DNA of 64,000 nucleotides from Buchnera aphidicola (Sarucallis kahawaluokalani) (GTDB taxonomy: Bacteria > Pseudomonadota > Gammaproteobacteria > Enterobacterales > Enterobacteriaceae): positions 213,605-277,604 of the forward strand of contig NZ_CP032999.1 of assembly GCF_005080725.1 (NCBI RefSeq). The letters are read 5' to 3'. The notes under the pieces were generated by a model, which was not told where the DNA came from, searched no databases, and saw only the letters and a list, made by a program, of their open reading frames with translations. Numbering within the stretch: position 1 is the stretch's first letter; each line of letters opens with the position of its first letter. Positions 1 to 9,603 of the stretch are shown piece by piece. The position numbers were made by a program, and so were the translations under genes.

Positions 1-542
1 ACTTTAGCTTTTAATTTGATTGCTCGGTGTAATTCATGTTCATTGTGAATTTCGGTCAAAATTCCCATGTTCATTTTATGTGCAATATTTTCAAGATATT
101 TATATTGCGCATCATCTAATACTGATAACATTAATAAAATAGCATCAGCTTTATAATATCTTGCTAAATATACTTGATACGGATCAATAAAAAAGTCTTT
201 GCATAATATAGGTTGTTTGACTAATTGATTTATTTCAAATAATCTTTGAAAATTACCGTAAAAATATTTTTCGTCCGTTAATACTGAAATAATTGTAGCA
301 TGTTTTTTATAAACCTGAGTAATTTTTTTTATATTTAAATTAGCGTTAATTACTCCTGTAGACGGAGAAGCCTGTTTAACTTCTAGGATAAAACTTGGAT
401 ATGTTGATTTTAATATTTTGTAAAAATTTCGATTACTTGGAATAATATGATTAGATATTTTTTTTAATGGAAATTTCCTTTGTTGTTTTATTAACCATTG
501 TTTTTTATTGTATAAAATATTTTTTAATATATTTTGTTGCAT
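1..542 (-). CDS. trpC: Indole-3-glycerol phosphate synthase domain of TrpC (partial, C-terminal part beyond window edge)
   Basis: Translating the minus strand from an ATG at 542 gives 180 codons with no stop before the window edge. They align nearly end to end with the N-terminal half of E. coli TrpC(F), which closes the indole ring in tryptophan synthesis in the cytoplasm. Visible signatures are FILEVKQASPS (residues 51-61, carrying the first active-site lysine at 56), ISVLTDEKYF (85-94) and PILCKDFFIDPYQ (111-123, second catalytic lysine at 115). Whether the phosphoribosylanthranilate isomerase (TrpF) half follows cannot be seen. The start codon lies 19 bases inside the end of trpD, so the two genes overlap and are surely co-transcribed and translationally coupled. 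No ribosome binding site is evident upstream of the ATG, which fits coupling. Confidence 0.95.
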   Translation of the reverse strand, partial: MQQNILKNILYNKKQWLIKQQRKFPLKKISNHIIPSNRNFYKILKSTYPSFILEVKQASPSTGVINANLNIKKITQVYKKHATIISVLTDEKYFYGNFQRLFEINQLVKQPILCKDFFIDPYQVYLARYYKADAILLMLSVLDDAQYKYLENIAHKMNMGILTEIHNEHELHRAIKLKAK

Positions 543-1543
543 ATTTTTTCTCTCATAGATATTTTTTTTATATGTTTACTGATATCCCCGTTTTGTATTT
601 TTTGAAAAGCGATTTTTGTATTTACAATAAGGTTTTCATACCCAAATACTTTTAATAAGATTGCTGTATTCATTGCTATTAAATATTGATATTTAATTTT
701 ACCTATTCCTTTCGAAATATTTTTAAAGTAATGGCAATTTTCTTGAATAGTATTATTTTTAAATTTATCTTTTGATATTCTACATAATCCAAAATCTTCT
801 GGATATAATGTATATGCAGTTATATTACCACGATTGACTTCAACAATATTTGTTGTACCATGAAGAGTTATTTCATCCATTCCATCACTATGTAAAATTA
901 TTGCACGTTCATAATTTAATGCATGAACAATTTTTGCAAATGGTAATAATAAATTTTGATGATACACTCCAATAACAGTAAAATTTGGTCTGGATGGATT
1001 TAATAAAGGACCTAGTGTATTAAAGATGGTTCTAGTGCTTAATTCTTTACGTACTTTGACAACATTTTTGAATCCAGAATGATATTTTGGAGCATATAAA
1101 AAACAAATATTTAAATTATCTAATTGTTTTTTATTTTTTTTTAAATTTAAATTAACATTGATATTATTTTTTTTTAAAATATCTATAGATCCCAGTTGGC
1201 TTGATATACCACAATTACAATGTTTTATAATTTTTAATCCTAACGAAGCGGCCAATATAGCACTTGCTGTTGATATGTTAATTGTATTACTATAATCTCC
1301 TCCAGTACCTACAATATCTGAGAAAAAATAGTTAGGATGAGGAAATTTTTTCGCATATTTTTGAAAAGCTTTTATTGCACCAATGATTTCATTGATAGAT
1401 GCCGATCTTACTTTTATTGCAGTTAATACTGCTGTTAATGAAATATTCGAAATTCGTTTTTTGATAATTTTTTTGAATAACTTATAACTTTCTAGTTCAT
1501 TTAATGTTTTTAATTTATAAAGTTTATTGAATATTTTTTTCAT
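524..1543 (-). CDS. trpD: Anthranilate phosphoribosyltransferase
   Basis: TrpD joins anthranilate to PRPP, the second committed step to tryptophan. The 339-residue protein has the stand-alone length of the transferase, without the TrpG amidotransferase fused in E. coli. The PRPP loop GTGGD (79-83), NISTASAILAASLG (89-102), the STRTIFNTLGPLLNP segment and GMDEITLHG are all present. The normally invariant substrate loop KHGNR reads KHCNCG here (107-112): glycine and arginine are both replaced by cysteine, while the lysine, histidine and asparagine remain. This is unusual for the family and is treated as a separate finding. The frame is open and overlaps trpC by 19 bases. No Shine-Dalgarno motif is clear, and the upstream 1 kb is empty, so any promoter must lie there. 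Confidence 0.95.
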   Translation of the reverse strand: MKKIFNKLYKLKTLNELESYKLFKKIIKKRISNISLTAVLTAIKVRSASINEIIGAIKAFQKYAKKFPHPNYFFSDIVGTGGDYSNTINISTASAILAASLGLKIIKHCNCGISSQLGSIDILKKNNINVNLNLKKNKKQLDNLNICFLYAPKYHSGFKNVVKVRKELSTRTIFNTLGPLLNPSRPNFTVIGVYHQNLLLPFAKIVHALNYERAIILHSDGMDEITLHGTTNIVEVNRGNITAYTLYPEDFGLCRISKDKFKNNTIQENCHYFKNISKGIGKIKYQYLIAMNTAILLKVFGYENLIVNTKIAFQKIQNGDISKHIKKISMREKICNKIY

Positions 1544-2568
1544 ATTAATATATTTTTTAATAAAATGAGTTCCTTTATTTGAAAAATAAAATTATATTTT
1601 ATTTATGAAATAGTAATATTGATCAGGAAAAAAAAAGATAACATTTATAATAAAATATTATAAGATTATATAATTACAATTATTGTTTATATAAATAAAC
1701 TTGCATAAATTTACATCATAAAAATGATATTATTTCCATGATGTTGAAATATCATCTCAATATAAATTGTTTTTATAATATTAATATTAATTTTTATATA
1801 TTAGTATATTATTTTTACAGAATTAATTATATTATTAATGAGAATTTCATAAAATATTTGCATCATATTTTATAATACATGTGAAATTTTTCCAAATGTT
1901 AATTAAAATATCAACAAATTAAATTATGTAAATAATTTTTGTCAAAATTTTTCAAAACATCAGTTTGTAAAATGAAATATAACAAATGTATATTATAATT
2001 ATATCAATTTATGATTGCATTATTTTATTTATGTATTTTCATATTTTTATAAAAAGACTAATGTGCTTTATTTTTGAATCTAAACAACATATTCCAAGAA
2101 ATTGAAATGTGTTGATTATACTGTTTTTTTTATTAATTCAATAATATTTCTTATAAAAATTGATGTTATTTATTATAATCTACTTACAAATGATGTATTT
2201 ATAAATTTTTTATTTATAATATGATAAAAATTTTTAATATATAATCTATATAATTTGTTCATTATTAGTATTTATGATTTTAAATATCAAAAATTTATTC
2301 AAGAAAAATTATTATATGTATTCATAAATTATATATTACTGTTAAACTAACTTTATTTAATAATTTAAACAAGTTAGATTAATTTTTAATAATAATTAAA
2401 TTTATTATAATATTATTTTACAAATATTTTTATAAAATATTAGTTACTATATATTTATAAAAATATTTATTAAATATTTCAATAACATATATTTTTATTA
2501 TATCAATGTTATACAGATTTTTATGATAAAGATTTTTAAATTTTAAAATTTTATTTATTACGAGTCTT
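1544..2568. other. Intergenic region without recognisable genes (1,025 bases)
   Basis: This stretch between the divergent genes trpD (minus) and rlmN (plus) is extremely A+T-rich and has stops in all frames. I see no tRNA, no GC-rich RNA core and no recognisable protein fragment. It must hold the promoters of both flanking genes, but in this base composition -10 and -35 boxes cannot be told from background. It is most simply the remains of one or more lost genes. Confidence 0.6.
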
Positions 2569-3636
2569 ATGTTATATAATCAAAAAAATAAAAAAATAAA
2601 CTTAATAAATTATGACCATTTTACGATGCAGAATTTTATGTATGAAATAAATGAAAAAAAATTTCGTGCTGATCAAATTATGTATTGGATTTATCAACGT
2701 TTATGTAACAATTTTGACAATATGATTAATTTACCGTTAAGTTTACGAAATAAATTAAAAAATATCAGTGTGATTCAGTTTCCTATTGCAACTAAAGAAA
2801 TAATTTCTTCTGATCATACAATTAAATGGATTTTTTCTGCTGATAACGGAGTTTTTGAAACAGTATATATTCCCGAAAATAATCGTGGCACATTATGTAT
2901 TTCATCACAAGTAGGATGCATATTAAGATGTAAATTTTGTGCAACTGGTATGCAAGGATTTAAACGTAATTTATTAGTTTCAGAAATGATTGGTCAAATT
3001 TGGGTTATATACAATAAAATGAAATATGATAAAAATATTTTCAGGTACCCGATTACTAATATAGTATTTATGGGCATGGGAGAACCTTTATTAAATTTTA
3101 ATAACGTATTTAAAACATTAAATATAATATTTTCAAAACATGGTTTTCATATTCCGAAAAAGAAAGTGATTTTATCAACAGCGGGTATAGTACCTGCAAT
3201 AAATAAATTATCTAATATATTTGATGTTAAATTAGCACTTTCATTACATGCACCGAATGATATTTTACGAAATCAATTAATGCCAATAAATAAAAAATAT
3301 AACATTAAATTATTATTATCTTCAGTTGAAAAATTTTTAAAACGATCTAGACTAAATAGAAAAGGGGTTACTATTGAATATATTATGTTAAAGAATATAA
3401 ATGATACAATACAACACGCGAAAGAATTAATAAAAATATTAAAAAATTTACCTAGTAAAATTAATCTTATTCCCTGGAATTATCTTCCAGATGTAAATTT
3501 TTCATGTAGTAGTTTTTATCAAATGAATTTATTTTCTAATTTTTTGATGAAACATGGTTTTTTTGTTACTATACGTAAACCTCGTGGACAAGATATTCAA
3601 GCTGCGTGTGGACAATTAACTGGATTAGTATATTGA
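2569..3636 (+). CDS. rlmN: Dual-specificity 23S rRNA/tRNA adenine-C2 methyltransferase RlmN
   Basis: RlmN is a radical-SAM enzyme that methylates C2 of A2503 in 23S rRNA and A37 of some tRNAs. The 355-residue product keeps the whole catalytic apparatus: the 4Fe-4S cysteines C117, C121 and C124 in the GCILRCKFC motif, the methyl-relay cysteine C347 in AACGQL, and C110 just before SSQVGC. MGMGEPLLN and LSLHAPND are also present. The protein ends eight residues after AACGQL, so it lacks the basic tail of the 384-residue E. coli enzyme; the catalytic core is complete. Only a weak GAG precedes the ATG. Downstream, hisS begins 85 bases later; in other Buchnera, as I recall, ispG lies between these two genes, and there is no room for it here. 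Confidence 0.96.
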   Translation: MLYNQKNKKINLINYDHFTMQNFMYEINEKKFRADQIMYWIYQRLCNNFDNMINLPLSLRNKLKNISVIQFPIATKEIISSDHTIKWIFSADNGVFETVYIPENNRGTLCISSQVGCILRCKFCATGMQGFKRNLLVSEMIGQIWVIYNKMKYDKNIFRYPITNIVFMGMGEPLLNFNNVFKTLNIIFSKHGFHIPKKKVILSTAGIVPAINKLSNIFDVKLALSLHAPNDILRNQLMPINKKYNIKLLLSSVEKFLKRSRLNRKGVTIEYIMLKNINDTIQHAKELIKILKNLPSKINLIPWNYLPDVNFSCSSFYQMNLFSNFLMKHGFFVTIRKPRGQDIQAACGQLTGLVY

Positions 3637-3721
3637 AATATAATAGATGATTTTTATTATATATATTATATCAATGATATATTTAATATATATATATTAT
3701 TTTTTAACATAGGAATAATAT

Positions 3722-4984
3722 GTGAATTATATTTTTCAATCTGTAAAAGGTATGCATGATTACCTCCCAAAAGATACAATTTTATGGAATCAAATAGAAG
3801 ATATATTAAAAAAAATATTATATAATTATGGTTATGATGAAATTAAACTCCCTATACTAGAAAAAACTATATTATTTAAAAATTCTATAGGAGAAATGAC
3901 TGATGTTATTGGAAAAGAAATGTATTCATTTGATGATAAAAATGGTTCTAGTCTTTCGTTACGTCCAGAAGGGACAACAAGCTGTGTAAGATCCGTTATT
4001 CAGCATAAATTGTTATATCATAAAAAACCAAAGTTGTGGTATCATGGACCTATGTTTCGATACGAGCGTCCGCAAAAAGGACGTTATCGTCAATTTTATC
4101 AATTTGGTATTGAAACATTTGGATTTTTAGAACCAGATATAGAAATAGAGTTAATTATTTTAATAAATAAATTTTGGAAAAAATTAAATTTAACCAAATT
4201 TTTAACATTAGAAATTAATTCTATCGGTTCTGTTTGTGAGAGAAATAGATATCAAATGATGTTAAAAGATTTTTTTAAAAAGCATATATCTATTTTAGAT
4301 AAAAAAAGCTTAAAATATCTTGATAATCATGCTATTAGGATTTTAGATAGTAAAAATATACATATACAAAATTTATTACTCAAAGCTCCAAATTTATTAG
4401 ATTTTATTAATTCACGGTCAATATTAAATTTTGAAAAATTATGTGCTTTAATTAAAGATTTTAATATTCCATACACTGTAAATTATAAATTAATTCGAGG
4501 ACTTGATTATTACAATAATACTGTATTTGAATGGAAGACAAAATATTTAGGGTCAAAAAATACTATATGTGCTGGAGGAAGATACGATACATTAGTGAAA
4601 AGATTGTTAGGACCTGATATTCCAGCCGCTGGTTTAGCTATTGGAATGGATCGATTATTATTATTATTACAATCTGTTAATGTTTCTCATATTTATCAAA
4701 AAAATATAGATATTATAGTTTTTTTTAGTGATATCAGTATTAAAAATAAAGCATTTTTTTTATCAGAAAATATCCGAAATACATTACCTACATTGAAAAT
4801 ATTATTAGAATTTGCATCTATACAGTTTAAAAAAATATTAAAAAATGTTCATAAATATGATACAAAAATTATATTATTTATGAGAACGAATAATTTAATT
4901 AATATATATGATATTCAAAGTAAAAGATATGAAACAACTCACCAAAATCATGTAATTCAAATCATTACAACTATTTTTACATAA
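3722..4984 (+). CDS. hisS: Histidyl-tRNA synthetase
   Basis: This class II synthetase charges tRNA-His. The 420-residue protein matches E. coli HisRS (424) along its length. Class II motif 2 is PMFRYERPQKGRYRQF (110-125), the histidine-specific signatures are RGLDYYN (259-265) and CAGGRYDTLV (283-292), and motif 3 is GLAIGMDRL (from about 304). The C-terminal anticodon-binding domain is recognisable but more divergent. Translation must begin at the GTG at 3722: an in-frame TAA lies two codons upstream, the ATG at 3720 is out of frame and runs straight into a stop, and an AGGA at 3711-3714 is correctly spaced for the GTG. The gene is probably expressed together with rlmN. Confidence 0.97.
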   Translation: MNYIFQSVKGMHDYLPKDTILWNQIEDILKKILYNYGYDEIKLPILEKTILFKNSIGEMTDVIGKEMYSFDDKNGSSLSLRPEGTTSCVRSVIQHKLLYHKKPKLWYHGPMFRYERPQKGRYRQFYQFGIETFGFLEPDIEIELIILINKFWKKLNLTKFLTLEINSIGSVCERNRYQMMLKDFFKKHISILDKKSLKYLDNHAIRILDSKNIHIQNLLLKAPNLLDFINSRSILNFEKLCALIKDFNIPYTVNYKLIRGLDYYNNTVFEWKTKYLGSKNTICAGGRYDTLVKRLLGPDIPAAGLAIGMDRLLLLLQSVNVSHIYQKNIDIIVFFSDISIKNKAFFLSENIRNTLPTLKILLEFASIQFKKILKNVHKYDTKIILFMRTNNLINIYDIQSKRYETTHQNHVIQIITTIFT

Positions 4985-5092
4985 TTACATGTAATCGAAT
5001 AACATTAAGAATAATAAAATAATACTTATATATTTTATTTCAAAAAATTTTTACTATATAAAATTTTGTAATAGTTATAAGGAAACAAATAT

Positions 5093-6346
5093 ATGTTTCA
5101 ATATAAAAAAATAAATATACAATCTGATGTAGAACTGTGGGATTATGTCACTAAAGAAATTGATCGACAAGAGCAACATATTGAACTTATTGCTTCTGAG
5201 AACTATGCCAGCATTGCAGTTATGCAAGCACAGGGATCATTATTAACAAATAAATATGCTGAAGGGTATCCAAGAAAAAGATATTATGGAGGTTGTGACT
5301 TTGTTGATTGTATCGAACAATTAGCAATTGACCGAGCGAAAAAACTATTCCATGCAGATTATGCTAATGTACAACCTCATTCTGGTTCTCAAGCAAATTT
5401 TGCTGTATTTATAGCTTTATTAAATCCCGGAGATACAATTTTAGGAATGGATTTATCACATGGTGGTCATTTGACGCATGGAGCATCAATAAATGTTTCT
5501 GGTAAAATATACAATACAATTACATATGGTTTAAATGAATTTGGAGATATCGATTATTTAAATATAGAAAAACTGGCTAAAAAATATAAACCTAAAATGA
5601 TTATTGGTGGATTTTCTTCGTTTTCAAGATATATCGATTGGAAAAAATTTCGTTCTATATCTGATTCATGTGGTGCATATTTCTTAGCTGATATGGCTCA
5701 TGTTGCGGGATTAGTTGCAGTAAATTTATATCCTAATCCAATAAAATATGCTGATGTTGTTACTACAACAACTCATAAAACTTTATCTGGCCCTAGAGGT
5801 GGTTTAATTCTTTCATCAAAAAATGATGAAGTTTTGTATAAAAAAATTAATTCTGCGGTATTTCCAGGAATTCAAGGTGGTCCATTGATGCATGTTATTG
5901 CAGCAAAAGCAATAGCGTTTCGAGAAGCATTGCATCCTTCTTTTAAAAAGTATCAACAACAAATATTAAAAAATGCTAAAATTATGTCTAAAATTTTTAT
6001 AGAACATAATTTTAAAATTATTTCTGGTGGTACTGATAATCATCTATTTTTAATAGATTTGACAAATAAAAATGTAACTGGAAAATTTGTAGAAAATATT
6101 TTAGAGTTAGCAAATATTACTGTAAATAAAAATAGTGTTCCAAATGATAAAAATAGTCCTTTTATTACATCAGGTATTCGTATTGGTACACCAGCTATTA
6201 CTCGTCGAGGTTTTAAAGAAGAAGAAGCAACAATTGTAACAAATTGGATAGTGGATATTATTCATAATCATAAAAAATTAGAGAAGATACTAAATATTAA
6301 AACTCAAGTATTAGAATTATGTGAAAAATATCCTGTATATAAATAA
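5093..6346 (+). CDS. glyA: Serine hydroxymethyltransferase
   Basis: GlyA converts serine and tetrahydrofolate to glycine and methylene-tetrahydrofolate, the main source of one-carbon units for purine, thymidylate and methionine synthesis. The 417-residue protein has the same length as the E. coli enzyme. The PLP lysine is K229 in [14 protein letters not shown], identical in position to E. coli; DMAHVAGL (200-207) carries the cofactor-binding aspartate and histidine, and the substrate region [15 protein letters not shown] (53-67) is intact. The start has a good AAGGA a few bases upstream. The gene ends in a hairpin shared with convergent bioD. With serC elsewhere in the window it links serine and glycine supply. 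Confidence 0.98.
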   Translation: MFQYKKINIQSDVELWDYVTKEIDRQEQHIELIASENYASIAVMQAQGSLLTNKYAEGYPRKRYYGGCDFVDCIEQLAIDRAKKLFHADYANVQPHSGSQANFAVFIALLNPGDTILGMDLSHGGHLTHGASINVSGKIYNTITYGLNEFGDIDYLNIEKLAKKYKPKMIIGGFSSFSRYIDWKKFRSISDSCGAYFLADMAHVAGLVAVNLYPNPIKYADVVTTTTHKTLSGPRGGLILSSKNDEVLYKKINSAVFPGIQGGPLMHVIAAKAIAFREALHPSFKKYQQQILKNAKIMSKIFIEHNFKIISGGTDNHLFLIDLTNKNVTGKFVENILELANITVNKNSVPNDKNSPFITSGIRIGTPAITRRGFKEEEATIVTNWIVDIIHNHKKLEKILNIKTQVLELCEKYPVYK

Positions 6347-6353
6347 AAATTTG

Positions 6354-6387
6354 AATATAGTTATGAATATATATACATAACTATATT
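6354..6387. terminator. Bidirectional terminator-like hairpin between glyA and bioD
   Basis: A perfect 12-bp inverted repeat (arms 6354-6365 and 6376-6387, loop 10 bases) lies between the convergent genes glyA and bioD, with a short T tract at its 3' end on the plus strand. Its position suggests transcription ends here from both sides. This is read by eye only; an A+T-only stem is fairly weak. Confidence 0.6.
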
Positions 6388-6400
6388 TTGTCATTGAATT

Positions 6401-7069
6401 TTATGGTGGTAAAATTATATCTATTTTATTTTCAGGAATGTAATTGATATCTTTTATATAAGGTATTATTCCTAAAAATGGTGCCGAAATATATTTTTTA
6501 ATTATATAAATATAGTTCAGTATATATTTTTCAGGAGTAGTACAATTAGCAAACCATCCAACATATTTTACACCTGATTGTAAAATTGATTGTGTTGTCA
6601 ATATGGCATGATTAATACATCCCAGTTTAATTGCAATCACTAAAATTACAGGTATATTTTCTTTTTTTAACCAATCTGATAAATTATTTTTTATACAAAT
6701 TGGAGTACACCACCCACCAATACCTTCGATGATAATACAATTTGCTTTTTTTTTTATATACTGTAATTTTTTAGAAAGTGTATAAAAATTAATTTTATAA
6801 TTCTTATTATTTAAAAAAACAGGAGGTATTGCATGGTAAAAAGCATATGGATTAATTATTTTATAATCTAATTGTATGGTACTATTTTTTTGTAAAAGTA
6901 ATGTATCAGAATTTTGTAAACCTTTTATAGTTTTTCTGCAACCGCTAGAAATTGGTTTATATCCTATTGCTGTTAAACCTAACCTTTTAGCTTTTTTAAT
7001 TAAAATAATAGATACTATTGTTTTTCCTACATTAGTATCTGTTCCTGTAATAAACCATTTTTTTATCAT
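6401..7069 (-). CDS. bioD: Dethiobiotin synthetase
   Basis: BioD carboxylates and closes 7,8-diaminopelargonic acid to dethiobiotin using ATP and CO2, the penultimate step of biotin synthesis. The 222-residue protein (E. coli 225) shows the P-loop GTDTNVGKT (9-17), the substrate lysine in GYKPISSG (K38) and EGIGGW (115-120), where most relatives have EGAGG. The alanine to isoleucine change is the only oddity seen. Its product feeds BioB, encoded just upstream on the same strand 93 bases away, with a small hairpin between. It faces glyA across a shared terminator-like hairpin. Confidence 0.95.
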   Translation of the reverse strand: MIKKWFITGTDTNVGKTIVSIILIKKAKRLGLTAIGYKPISSGCRKTIKGLQNSDTLLLQKNSTIQLDYKIINPYAFYHAIPPVFLNNKNYKINFYTLSKKLQYIKKKANCIIIEGIGGWCTPICIKNNLSDWLKKENIPVILVIAIKLGCINHAILTTQSILQSGVKYVGWFANCTTPEKYILNYIYIIKKYISAPFLGIIPYIKDINYIPENKIDIILPP

Positions 7070-7109
7070 AGTGTATATTTATTTTAAATGAATATATAAA
7101 TTTTATATG

Positions 7110-7130
7110 CTACCTACGTAAAATAGGTAG
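7110..7130 (-). terminator. Short hairpin between bioB and bioD
   Basis: A 7-bp perfect stem (7110-7116 with 7124-7130) with a 7-base loop sits between bioB and bioD, which are read in the same direction. It contains more G and C than its surroundings, so it may be selected. No T run follows on the minus strand, so it could act as an attenuating or mRNA-stabilising hairpin rather than a full terminator. Confidence 0.35.
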
Positions 7131-7162
7131 AATTATTATGTTTTAAAATTTTTCGAAATTAT

Positions 7163-8167
7163 TTATTTCATAGCATTATAATATTTTTTATTGTTATAGA
7201 TATCATTTTTTTCAGTATGATGTATAAAAAATTTTTTAGCATGTAATCCTAATTTCTTAAATAATCTTACATCATCTACTTCTTTTGGGTTACCAGTGGT
7301 TAATAATTTACATCCATAAAATATTGAATTTGCACCTGCCATAAAGCAAAGAGTTTGCATATTTTCACTCATATTTTCACGACCAGCTGATAATCTAATA
7401 TAAGACTTATTCATCATAATACGAGTAACTGCAATAGTTTTTATAAAATCTACATCATTTATATTTTTATTTTTTTCTAGTGGGGTTCCCGGAATTCTTA
7501 CTAGCATATTCATTGGTATACTTTCTGGTGGTTGATCTAAGTTGGATAATTGCATTAATAGGTCTATACGATCATCTATTTTTTCTCCTAAACCTAATAT
7601 ACCTCCAGAGCATATTTTTATTCCTGATTTTCTAATAATATCCAATGTGTTTAATCGTTCTTGATATGTACGTGTAGTAACAATTTTTTTATAAAATGTA
7701 GGAGAGGTATCTAAGTTATGATTATAAAAATCAAGTCCAGCTTGAGATAACTTTTTTGCTTGACTTATATTAATACTTCCTAATGTCATACAGGTTTCCA
7801 TACCCATATCTTTAATTTTTTTGATTATTTTAATTAAATATGGCATATCTCTTTCTTTAGGATTTCTCCATGCAGCACCCATACAAAATCTATTAGATCC
7901 TATTTTTTTAGCTTTTTTTGCAGCATCTAATATTTTGGACATATCTAGCAGTGGTTCATTCGTTATTTTTGTTTTATATCGTGAACTTTGTGCACAGTAC
8001 TTACAATCTTCTGGGCATAAACCTGTTTTTATAGATAATAAAGTACTAATTTGTATTTCATTAGGATCAAAATGTTTACGATGTATTTTTTGTGCTTGAA
8101 ACATTAAATCTAAAAATGGTTTTTGAAATAACTCTTGTACTTCATATCGTTTCCATAATTTTTTCAT
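7163..8167 (-). CDS. bioB: Biotin synthase
   Basis: BioB inserts sulfur into dethiobiotin to make biotin, using radical SAM chemistry. The radical-SAM cluster cysteines are C51, C55 and C58 in [10 protein letters not shown]. The cysteines for the second cluster are seen in [14 protein letters not shown] and KICSGG, and the fourth ligand is the arginine in RLSAGREN. I start the gene at the ATG at 8167 (334 residues) because GGGA lies 7 bases upstream and the N-terminus then matches E. coli; a TTG at 8179 would add four residues. It is divergent from bioA with about 80 bases between. No copy of the BirA operator of E. coli (TTGTAAACC and its inverted repeat) is visible there, so biotin control is probably lost. 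Confidence 0.97.
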   Translation of the reverse strand: MKKLWKRYEVQELFQKPFLDLMFQAQKIHRKHFDPNEIQISTLLSIKTGLCPEDCKYCAQSSRYKTKITNEPLLDMSKILDAAKKAKKIGSNRFCMGAAWRNPKERDMPYLIKIIKKIKDMGMETCMTLGSINISQAKKLSQAGLDFYNHNLDTSPTFYKKIVTTRTYQERLNTLDIIRKSGIKICSGGILGLGEKIDDRIDLLMQLSNLDQPPESIPMNMLVRIPGTPLEKNKNINDVDFIKTIAVTRIMMNKSYIRLSAGRENMSENMQTLCFMAGANSIFYGCKLLTTGNPKEVDDVRLFKKLGLHAKKFFIHHTEKNDIYNNKKYYNAMK

Positions 8168-8245
8168 ATGAGATCCCAAAAATGTATTACATTAAAGTAT
8201 ACAATTTATAATAAAACATTAAATATTTTAAAATAATATAAAATT

Positions 8246-9535
8246 ATGACACAAAATAACCTGTTATTTAATAATAAACACATTTGGCATCCGTATGATT
8301 CCATAATTAGTCCATTACCTTGTTATGAAATACAATCAACATGTGGAGTATATTTCACATTACAATCTGGTATAAAAGTTATTGATGGTATGTCTTCTTG
8401 GTGGTCGGCAATACATGGATATAATAATCCAAAATTAATTAAAATATTAAAAAAACAAGTTGATAATTTTTCACATGTTATGTTTGGGGGTATAACACAT
8501 AAACCTGCAATTATGTTATGTAAAGAATTGCTAAAAATTTTACCTAAAAAATTACAATGTATATTTTTATGCGATTCAGGTTCTGTTGCTATTGAAGTTG
8601 CTATGAAAATGGTAATACAATACTGGAATAAAAAAAAAAATAATAAAAAATTTTTTTTAACTATACGTAATGGATATCATGGCGATACATTTTCTGCTGT
8701 TTCAGTATGCGATCCAACAAACTCTATGCATAGATTATATAATACAATATTACCAAAACATTTTTTTGCAAAAGAACCAAAATTGTCATTTATAAAAAAA
8801 TGGCATAATTATGATATCTATTCTTTTTTAAATTTTATGGTATGTAATCAAGAAAAAATTGCAGGTGTTATTTTAGAACCTATACTTCAAGGTATAGGCG
8901 GCATGAAATTTTATAATATAGAATATTTAAAACAAGTACGACTGTTATGTAAAATATATAAAATTCCGTTAATTGTAGATGAAATAGCTACTGGATTTGG
9001 ACGAACAGGAAAAATGTTTGCATACGAACATGCTAATATTGTTCCAGATATATTATGTTTAGGAAAAGCTTTAACAGGAGGTATGATGACTTTAGCAGCA
9101 ACTATCACTACTAAAAAGATTGCTTATACTATTAGTAAAAATTATCCCTATAAATTTATGCATGGTCCAACATTCATGGGAAATCCTTTAGCGTGTGCTG
9201 TTGCCAGAAAAAATATTTCTTTACTAAGAAAAAATGTATGGAAAAAACAAGTTGAATATATTGAAAAATATTTTAAAAATAAATTGTTTCCGTTAATTAA
9301 ACACCCTAGAATTATAGATATAAGAATTCTTGGTGCTATTGCTGTTGTTGAATGTTATCATCATGTTAATCTAAAACTGATACAAAAATTTTTTATAAAC
9401 TATGGGGTTTGGATTAGACCATTTAAAAATATTATTTATTTGACACCTCCATATATTGTTCAAAATATACATTTGGATAAATTAACTCAATCAATTAAAT
9501 CTGCTATTCAAAACAATTCGTTATTTATTTTATAA
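8246..9535 (+). CDS. bioA: Adenosylmethionine-8-amino-7-oxononanoate aminotransferase
   Basis: BioA transfers an amino group from S-adenosylmethionine to 8-amino-7-oxononanoate (KAPA), giving 7,8-diaminopelargonate. The 429 residues equal the E. coli length. The PLP lysine is K274 in CLGKALTGG, the cofactor aspartate is in DEIATGFGRTG (245-255), and HIWHPY (12-17) and MSSWW (49-53) form the substrate pocket. An A11 tract falls within the poorly conserved loop around residue 128. The ATG lacks a visible Shine-Dalgarno sequence. Since only bioA, bioB and bioD are here and no bioF or bioC is near, the cell probably depends on an outside supply of KAPA or an earlier intermediate, as inferred for other Buchnera. 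Confidence 0.97.
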   Translation: MTQNNLLFNNKHIWHPYDSIISPLPCYEIQSTCGVYFTLQSGIKVIDGMSSWWSAIHGYNNPKLIKILKKQVDNFSHVMFGGITHKPAIMLCKELLKILPKKLQCIFLCDSGSVAIEVAMKMVIQYWNKKKNNKKFFLTIRNGYHGDTFSAVSVCDPTNSMHRLYNTILPKHFFAKEPKLSFIKKWHNYDIYSFLNFMVCNQEKIAGVILEPILQGIGGMKFYNIEYLKQVRLLCKIYKIPLIVDEIATGFGRTGKMFAYEHANIVPDILCLGKALTGGMMTLAATITTKKIAYTISKNYPYKFMHGPTFMGNPLACAVARKNISLLRKNVWKKQVEYIEKYFKNKLFPLIKHPRIIDIRILGAIAVVECYHHVNLKLIQKFFINYGVWIRPFKNIIYLTPPYIVQNIHLDKLTQSIKSAIQNNSLFIL

Positions 9536-9558
9536 ATTTTTTTATAATTATTATAAGC

Positions 9559-9584
9559 TACTATATCTTGAATATGATATAGTA
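9559..9584. terminator. Bidirectional terminator-like hairpin between bioA and pgl
   Basis: A 9-bp perfect stem (9559-9567 with 9576-9584) with an 8-base loop lies in the 68-base gap between the convergent genes bioA and pgl. The position fits a shared terminator; no long T run follows on either strand. Confidence 0.5.
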
Positions 9585-9603
9585 ACTTTAATATTTAAAA
9601 ATA

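Noticed and set aside
8168-8245. Possible BirA operator between bioB and bioA
   Set aside because: No copy of the TTGTAAACC half-sites with proper spacing was found.
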